From: Variovorax sp. RA8
GTDB lineage: Bacteria; Pseudomonadota; Gammaproteobacteria; Burkholderiales; Burkholderiaceae_C
Reading direction: 5' to 3'
Length of the DNA stretch: 64,000 bases
Assembly: GCF_901827175.1 (NCBI RefSeq)
Contig: NZ_LR594662.1
Coordinates: 1,178,001-1,242,000, forward strand
In this document: piece after piece, positions 59,269-64,000 of the stretch
Layout of the letters: each line of letters opens with the position of its first letter
Position numbering within the stretch: position 1 is the first letter of the stretch
Notes under the pieces: generated by a model
Seen by the model: the letters and a program-made list of their open reading frames with translations, nothing else
Database searches by the model: none
Told to the model about the DNA's origin: nothing
Translations under genes and position numbers: made by a program

Positions 59269-60084
59269 GGTTCTGTCGCAATAGCATTGCCGGGCCAAGT
59301 AAGTTCGCGTCGTCTGAGTTGCTCAGTAAGCCAGCGAACAAAACTTCATCGCTGCGGACGAGGATTGGCCTTCGAAGCATTCCATCTGTCCCTTTCTGAT
59401 CATGTGCATCGTCTCGATGCCGGCAATCAGCGCTCGCGCGCAGCGGAAAGACTTGAAGCCGAGCATCGGCCGCACGATGCGTTTGACGGCCCGATGGTCT
59501 TGTTCGACGATGTTGTTCAGGTACTTCGACTGACGCATCTCGATGCCCGCACCGGAGTCGGCTTGAATGCTCTGAATGGCGGCCGTGTTGGCACCGCTCT
59601 TGTCGATAGTGATCTTCTGGGGTACACCGTGCAGACCGATGGCCTGTTCGGAAAAGCTTCGGGCAGCTGCGTGATCTCTCTTGGCGCGAAGCAGGAAGTT
59701 GATCGTATCGCCGCCGCGATCAACGGCCCGGTACAGATACTTCCATTGGCCCGCAACCTTGATGTAAGTTTCGTCCATCCGCCAACTCACGCCCACCGGA
59801 CGCTTGCATCGGCGAAACGCCGCTGCGAGCACCGGCAGAATCCTGATCGACCAGCGATGAACCGCCGCGTGATCGACGAGCACGCCAGGCTCGCCCTTCA
59901 TCTCCTCAATATGACGAAGGCTCAGAGGGTAGGCCGCATACTACCGCACGCAGACCAGCATCACCTCCAGCGGGTAATGCATCCGCTTGATCACCTTACG
60001 CAGCGCTTCAATCACCGTCTTTGCCCCGTCATCATCCAAATCCCCAGCGTAGCAGCGCCGGCTCATTGCTATTGCGACAGAACC
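59269..60084 (-). mobile_element. IS6-family insertion sequence (816 bp) with perfect 18-bp terminal repeats
   Basis: The left end GGTTCTGTCGCAATAGCA (59269-59286) and right end TGCTATTGCGACAGAACC (60067-60084) are perfect inverted repeats; two of the next three bases also match. The size and single transposase gene fit IS6/IS26-type elements. The eight-base flanks (GATGAGAG left, GCTTGGTC right) differ, so there is no target duplication: the element probably sits at a recombination or deletion junction instead of a simple insertion. The transposase gene contains a stop codon. Confidence 0.88.
59323..60066 (-). pseudogene. IS6-family transposase interrupted by an amber codon
   Basis: The reading frame from ATG 60066 to 59323 (248 codons) encodes a full-length IS6-type DDE transposase, but has one in-frame TAG at 59941-59943. 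It falls in VMLVCVR-stop-YAAYPLSLRHIEE, where family members have tryptophan, so a single TGG-to-TAG change explains it. Catalytic residues remain: WRMDETYIK, KITIDKSGANTA and NNIVEQDHRAVK (D-D-E). Without readthrough the product is an N-terminal fragment of about 40 residues, or a late-start protein of 192 residues from 59901. The copy is probably inactive on its own but could be moved in trans. Confidence 0.85.
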
Positions 60085-60101
60085 GCTTGGTCGCGTGTGG
60101 T

Positions 60102-60167
60102 TCAGGCTGCCAGCCCTTGCTCGATGTGGTGCCCGCCGCTGTTCCACGGGAGCAGCTCGTCGAACTA
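60102..60167 (-). pseudogene. Possible IS66-type transposase C-terminal remnant
   Basis: Directly right of the IS6 element the minus strand encodes FDELLPWNSGGHHIEQGLAA followed by a stop. The ELLPWN word near the end resembles the C-terminus of some IS66 transposases. Only about 20 residues remain, bounded by an upstream stop, so the identification is weak. Confidence 0.25.
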
Positions 60168-60232
60168 TGCGTTCCGAGCAAGAGAATCAACGGATAAGGT
60201 CCGGTATGCTTTGCAGGACTATCGCGCAACCT

Positions 60233-61063
60233 ATGCCTTCACCTTCGCCCAAACTCCTTCGCACACCGGGCATGTCGCTCCACCGACAGCTATATATGTT
60301 CCTTCGCGCCGACATCCTCAACAGGACTTGGCCAGTAGGAAGCGCGCTGCCCACCGAGGACTCACTGAGCGCGCAGTTCAATGTATCCCGCATCACGGTT
60401 CGGCGCGCCCTAACTGATCTCGCTGCTGATGGGCTTGTTGTTCGCAGGCACGGCGTGGGCACCTTCGTGAACGGCGGTATCGACCTTCCGCGCCCGAATG
60501 CCACGCTTACGATGCTCGAAGAACTGCGGCGGGCGGCGGGTGAAACCGATGTGCGCGTCCTGGATGTCGCACACCAGCCTGCTCCTCCAGCGATTGCAAG
60601 GATGCTGCAGCTTTCCGATGACGATCCGGCGTTCCACGCGGTGCGGCTGCGCATTCTGGAGCGCATTCCGGTGATGATCACAGACGCGTGGGTGCCTGAG
60701 CGCTTCGGCGCGAAGATTACAGCGGCTGCCCTGAAGAAGCATCCCCTTTACGAACTGCTGCTGGCCCACGGCATGGTCTTCGGCCGCGTGATCCAGGAAG
60801 TCAACGCGGAGGCTGCGAGCCCTCAGTTGGCGCAGCAACTCGAGATAGAGGTCGGATCGCCTCTGCTAAGAGTGTCGAGGCTGCTGCACGATCCGCAGGA
60901 CCAGCCTGTCGAGTACATCACCGTGCACGTGGTGCCTGAGCGCACGCGCCTGCTGATGGAAGTGCCAGGGCAGGCGATGAATACTCTATCTGCGGGCCAG
61001 TTCGTGCATGACGGGGTCGCCCAGACACAGGCAAGACGCCGCAAAAAGCACGCCTCAAAGTAA
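60233..61063 (+). CDS. GntR-family regulator, HutC/UTRA type
   Basis: A roughly 276-residue regulator. The winged helix-turn-helix is LHRQLYMFLRADILNRTWPV, LPTEDSLSAQFNVSRITVRR and ALTDLAADGLVVRRHGVGTF. The UTRA ligand domain follows, with typical ARMLQLSDDDPAFHAVRLR, HPLYELLLAHGMVFGRVIQE and GSPLLRVSRLLHDPQDQPVE. ATGs at 60206 and 60272 are also possible starts; the one used precedes a short linker. It is the only apparently intact regulator of the decayed catabolic cluster transcribed towards it, and UTRA proteins commonly repress catabolic operons. Base composition is lower in GC than the core region. Confidence 0.86.
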   Translation: MPSPSPKLLRTPGMSLHRQLYMFLRADILNRTWPVGSALPTEDSLSAQFNVSRITVRRALTDLAADGLVVRRHGVGTFVNGGIDLPRPNATLTMLEELRRAAGETDVRVLDVAHQPAPPAIARMLQLSDDDPAFHAVRLRILERIPVMITDAWVPERFGAKITAAALKKHPLYELLLAHGMVFGRVIQEVNAEAASPQLAQQLEIEVGSPLLRVSRLLHDPQDQPVEYITVHVVPERTRLLMEVPGQAMNTLSAGQFVHDGVAQTQARRRKKHASK

Positions 61064-61979
61064 CTTCGAAAGGAGTTGACTCACCTCGTCAGCACTGCTA
61101 AGCGGCCTCGGATTCGTGCGCAACCAGGGGTCCTGTAGCACCGCATCAGTTAGCCGGGGAATGTCCGCGGCAGCCAAGCCCACCTCGCCCAAGGTCCGAG
61201 GCAAATCCATCGCCCGGATCAATCTGTCCAAGCTTTCTGCCGCAGGACGCCTCTTGCTACCAAGCGCTGTGCGTATGCGACGCTGCTTACCCGCATCGAA
61301 GTCTTGATTGAAGGCAAGGACAGCGGGTGCCGCAATACAAGAAGTGAGGCCATGACCCACGCCGAACGAGCCGCCGAGCGCGTGCCCTAACGCGTGGCTG
61401 AGCCCCATGGGAACCCCCCCTGATAGGGCAATCATGGCCTGCCATTCGGCGCGCAGGCACTCCAAACGGGCGCTGAAGTTTTCTGGGTCGCGTGAACAGG
61501 CTGGCAGCGCCGTTGCTAGTGCGCGCAGCGCGCTTTCTGCCAGAGCATCACAAACAGAATTGGATTGCACGGATGCGAGCGTCTCAATGGCATGGGGTCT
61601 GGCCGCCGATGCGCAACGCAAGGAGGTCTTCGATTGCGTCGAGGTCGCGCTCCAGACACAAGGTGACAATCTTTGCAGCGTCGATCACAGATCCCCCGCC
61701 CACTGCTACTAGCAAGTCCGCCTGGCAGTGCCGCACGTATCGAACTGCTTCGATGATGGAGTCCAGCGGGCTGTGAGCGGGAATGCTGGCGAACGTACCG
61801 GCGTACCGGTCGCCTAGCGCTTGTTGTAAGCCGGAGATGCACGTAGTGGTTGTCGCAAGTGTCTTGCTCGCGATCATGACCACGCGGTGAGACGACGTCC
61901 TGCGGATCTCCTGGTGAAGCGCACCGGCGGCTGTTTTCCCCAGATACACCGTCTCGACGGCCGACTGGGAGAACGTCAC
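61055..61979 (-). pseudogene. Iron-containing alcohol dehydrogenase / maleylacetate-reductase type, internally deleted
   Basis: The 5' part (about 61979 to 61600) encodes VTFSQSAVETVYLGKTAAGA, then a nucleotide-binding LLVAVGGGSVIDAAKIVTL. The 3' part (about 61600 to 61055), in another frame, encodes RPHAIETLASVQSNSVCDAL and the metal-site GLSHALGHALGGSFGVGHGL. Between them roughly 90-100 residues normally present (the PTTxxGSE region and the first metal-binding acid) are missing, and the two halves meet out of frame near 61600. The gene is therefore broken by deletion plus frameshift. Maleylacetate reductases act in chloro- or hydroxyaromatic degradation, which fits the neighbouring monooxygenase and reductase. 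The original start is uncertain (GTG 61979 or further upstream). Confidence 0.7.
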
Positions 61980-62031
61980 CTCCCCGCTATTGCCAAGTCC
62001 ATCGGTCGAGGCAAATCGCCGGTGTATGACC

Positions 62032-62277
62032 TCAGTCTCCCATGATCCCACGCCTAGCCTCGTAGATATAGTCCGACTTGTCTCGTTTTCCAAGAACGAA
62101 TCCCGTGGCGGATGCATCCGATCCAATTGCCGTTTCCCAGCGCATCATCGAATCATGTACAACGGTTCGGCGCGCGATCCGCCAATGGGCGTCCCGCACC
62201 TCGAACCGGTCGATGTATCGCCCGATCATGAGCAGGTCAGTTGCGGATTGGTCTCCGTTCCTAGAAGTGCCCGACAT
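62032..62277 (-). pseudogene. SnoaL-like (NTF2 fold) protein, 3' fragment
   Basis: Only the C-terminal part of a SnoaL-type protein remains: LLMIGRYIDRFEVRDAHWRI followed by ARRTVVHD, the most conserved segment of this family in degradative gene clusters, then a variable tail to the stop. The normal N-terminal about 80 residues (with the catalytic-site Asp/His) are missing; upstream sequence belongs to the Bug-receptor fragment, which overlaps it by 17 bases in another frame. It is a deletion remnant. Confidence 0.65.
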
Positions 62278-62581
62278 CTGCGACAGCGCCGAACACGCGT
62301 TCTCGGGGTATCGACTCCTCCTGAAACAACTTCTTGAAGCTCTTCACGTCACCCGAAAGCGGCACAACTGCAGGGATGGTGGTCGGCGCCTGCCGCGTCC
62401 CTGGATCCGCAAGCGTTTTCGTCAAAGCGATGGAAAGCTGTTCGGCAATGGCCGGGCTGGTTCCCGGCGGCGCAACCAGGCCGCTCCAGGACCCCGCCTC
62501 GAAATCGACCCTCTGCTCGCGCAGCGTCGGTACGGTTGGGGTTTCGGCGTCGCGCGATTCGCTGGTGACCGCATAGGGCAT
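62261..62581 (-). pseudogene. Bug-family (tripartite tricarboxylate transport) receptor, 3' fragment
   Basis: The frame encodes PYAVTSESRDAETPTVPTLR, then VDFEAGSWSGLVAPPGTSPA and AEQLSIALTKTLADPGTR, which are the last third of Bug-type periplasmic solute receptors. The first about 200 residues, including the signal peptide, are absent: the sequence joins directly to the quinone-oxidoreductase stop codon ten bases upstream. A receptor lacking its signal and first lobe cannot function, so this is a remnant. These receptors often accompany degradation genes of Burkholderiales. Confidence 0.7.
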
Positions 62582-62590
62582 TTTTCGGTG

Positions 62591-63571
62591 TCAAAGTAAA
62601 AGGACAGGTTTACCGATCATCCGGCGCGACTCCAGCGCATCTAGTGCCTCATGCACAGACTCCAACGCATAGGTACCGGCGATATCGATGCGCAGCCAGC
62701 CATTCAGGATTCCACCGAAGATGGCGTCGGCGCGCATCTGCACCTCATCGGCTGTGGTCATGTGATCCCCTAGGCGAGGGCGGGTGAGAAACAGCGAACC
62801 GCTTTCGCCCAACTCCAGCGGGTCAAGGTCGGTCACCGGCCCGGACACGGAGCCATAGTTGATCACCAGCCCACGGCGGCGCGTGCAACGCATGCTTGAA
62901 CGCAGCGTGGTGAGGCCCACAGAGTCGAACACCACATCGACGCCCACGCCGTCAGTTGCATCGCGCACGCGCTGGTCGAAATCCTCGTAGCCCCACACCG
63001 CGTCGGCCCCGCGGCTGGCCACCACGGCGCGCTTCTGCTCGGTGCTCGCCGTGGCAAAAACGCGCGCGCCGCGATTGCGGCCCATCTGAGTGATGATCTG
63101 GCCAATGCTGCCTGAGGCGGCATGCACCAGGCAGGTGTCGCCGTCCTTAAGGCGCGCGACGTCATGTACCAAGTAGTGCGCGGTCGCTCCCTGGAACATG
63201 GCTGCGGCCGCCTGTTGGAAGGCGATGCCGTCAGGCAGGCGGGCCACCAGATTCTCGGGCACGGCCGCGAACTCCGCATAGCTGCCCCAGGACAGGCACC
63301 AGGCCACGCGGTCGCCGGGGCGGACACGCGTAACGCCGGCGCCAACCTCCACCACCTCGCCGGCGCCTTCCATGCCCAGAGTGCAGGGCAGCGACACCTG
63401 GTACGTGCGCGAGCTTTCGTAGCGGCCCTGGCGCGTGCCAATGTCCATGAAGTTGATGCCTGAGGCAGCCACCCGCACGAGCACCATGCCGGGGCCGGCC
63501 ACGGGCATGGGTGCATCGACGATGGACGCTACCTCGGGCCCGCCATAACGCTCTATACGCATTGCCCTCAT
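62591..63571 (-). CDS. NADPH:quinone-oxidoreductase-like zinc-free MDR enzyme
   Basis: A 326-residue medium-chain reductase of the quinone-oxidoreductase branch. It begins MRIERYGGPEVASIVD-like, has SGINFMDIGTRQGRY (tyrosine in the quinone site), TLGMEGAGEVVEVGAGVTRV, and the NADPH loop LVHAASGSIGQIITQMGRNRGA with VFDSVGLTTL. It lacks the structural-zinc cysteines. The length is complete. Its ATG overlaps the stop of the upstream flavin monooxygenase (ATGA), so the two form an operon. A role in reducing a quinone or enone intermediate of the same pathway is likely but not shown. Confidence 0.9.
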   Translation of the reverse strand: MRAMRIERYGGPEVASIVDAPMPVAGPGMVLVRVAASGINFMDIGTRQGRYESSRTYQVSLPCTLGMEGAGEVVEVGAGVTRVRPGDRVAWCLSWGSYAEFAAVPENLVARLPDGIAFQQAAAAMFQGATAHYLVHDVARLKDGDTCLVHAASGSIGQIITQMGRNRGARVFATASTEQKRAVVASRGADAVWGYEDFDQRVRDATDGVGVDVVFDSVGLTTLRSSMRCTRRRGLVINYGSVSGPVTDLDPLELGESGSLFLTRPRLGDHMTTADEVQMRADAIFGGILNGWLRIDIAGTYALESVHEALDALESRRMIGKPVLLL

Positions 63572-64000
63572 CGCGCACTTCCCCTTCGGTAGCGCGCCGC
63601 CGGATGCGTGGACTTCACACGGCCGCCCGTCCCTGGGAAGAGCTTTTCGCGCAGGCTGCCGGGCGCATACTCCGCTTTGAAGGCACCGCGGTTTTGCAAC
63701 TCGGGCACCAGCAGATCGCAGAAGGCCTGCAGGCCCTTGGGTTCCACGGTGCGGATCAGGTTGAGGCCGTCCACGCCGGTATCCTCCGCCCAGGCGACTA
63801 GCTTGTCCGCCACCGTGGACGGCGAGCCGATCAGGAAGAGGTCTCGACCTTCTCCGAAGCCCATCAGGTCGCGGATGCTCAATGGCTTCTGTGCGCCAGT
63901 GGTGAGTGCTGCAGCGGCCGCCTGGCTGGCATTCGTCTTCTGCACCGAGGGCACCGGATCGTCGAGGCTGTACTTGGCCAGGTCGATGCCAATCAACTGT
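63568..64000 (-). CDS. LLM-class flavin-dependent monooxygenase (NtaA/SnaA/DszA type), C-terminal part
   Basis: The last about 144 codons of a gene that enters the window at 64000. The sequence QLIGIDLAKYSLDDPVPSV, then IRDLMGFGEGRDLFLIGSPS and TVADKLVAWAEDTGVDGLNL are the C-terminal signature of the nitrilotriacetate/pristinamycin-IIA/dibenzothiophene monooxygenase group, which uses FMNH2 supplied by a separate reductase. The frame is open to the window edge, so the N-terminus and flavin site are not seen. It is translationally coupled to the quinone oxidoreductase. A desulfurising, dechlorinating or chelate-degrading role would fit the family; the substrate is unknown. Confidence 0.85.
   Translation of the reverse strand, partial: QLIGIDLAKYSLDDPVPSVQKTNASQAAAAALTTGAQKPLSIRDLMGFGEGRDLFLIGSPSTVADKLVAWAEDTGVDGLNLIRTVEPKGLQAFCDLLVPELQNRGAFKAEYAPGSLREKLFPGTGGRVKSTHPAARYRRGSAR

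Noticed and set aside
59027..59284. An 85-codon plus-strand frame with repeated LWSF words
   Set aside because: The LWSF words are only the translation of the DNA repeats, and the frame runs through the tRNA fragment into the IS end.

Overview
This high-GC window looks like chromosomal DNA from a betaproteobacterium of the order Burkholderiales, most likely a Comamonadaceae member close to Variovorax. That placement is inferred from gene families, gene order (glrK–lipoprotein–glrR behind miaB, folB beside a pteridine-reductase-like SDR, LysR opposite DUF2917) and from a dispersed intergenic repeat ending in CCTGGGGGAG that I associate with that family. No rRNA operon, CRISPR array or intact tRNA is visible.

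Layout. 1–5.4 kb (minus strand): miaB, a sensor kinase, a lipoprotein and a sigma-54 response regulator (GlrK/QseG/GlrR-like), plus a small exported protein. 5.6–10.1 kb (plus): an RND efflux adaptor and pump. 10.7–25.6 kb (minus): a compact hybrid NRPS/PKS operon and the main accessory system here. It holds a 2456-residue A-PCP-KS-AT-ACP-aminotransferase protein, a 1668-residue C-A-PCP-C-PCP protein, an Sfp-type phosphopantetheinyl transferase and two alpha/beta-hydrolase-fold proteins, one with Cys and one with Arg where the nucleophile should be. 26–45.6 kb is mostly housekeeping: a histidine phosphatase, ttcA, folB, midA, a HisN-like phosphatase, several regulator/enzyme pairs, a trehalose operon (otsB–GH15–otsA) and cca. 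45.6–59 kb has a GST, an MgtC-like protein, a lytic transglycosylase, 5-formyl-THF cyclo-ligase, a BLUF-like protein opposite a Crp/Fnr regulator, a flippase and glycosyltransferase, glmU, an Lrp-type regulator and glmS.

The character changes right after glmS. From about 59.0 kb to the end the DNA is a patchwork: three direct repeats resembling an IS21-type end, the 3' part of a tRNA-Leu(CAA) gene, an IS6-family element with perfect 18-bp ends but a stop codon in its transposase, a possible IS66 tail, and then a partly decayed catabolic cluster. That cluster has a GntR/HutC regulator, a deleted iron alcohol dehydrogenase (maleylacetate-reductase type), SnoaL and Bug-receptor fragments, an apparently intact quinone oxidoreductase and a flavin-dependent monooxygenase cut by the window edge.

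How the parts work together. The NRPS/PKS proteins would load an aliphatic amino acid (valine-like code), extend it with malonyl-CoA, aminate the beta-keto group and condense the result with a second, glycine-like residue; no thioesterase domain is present, so release is open and the two hydrolase-fold proteins are the obvious candidates. The PPTase in the same operon would activate the four carrier domains. The trehalose genes form one operon with ATGA or short-gap junctions. Several divergent regulator/target pairs carry inverted or direct repeats in their intergenic regions that look like operators. All functions are read from sequence motifs; no database search was run.
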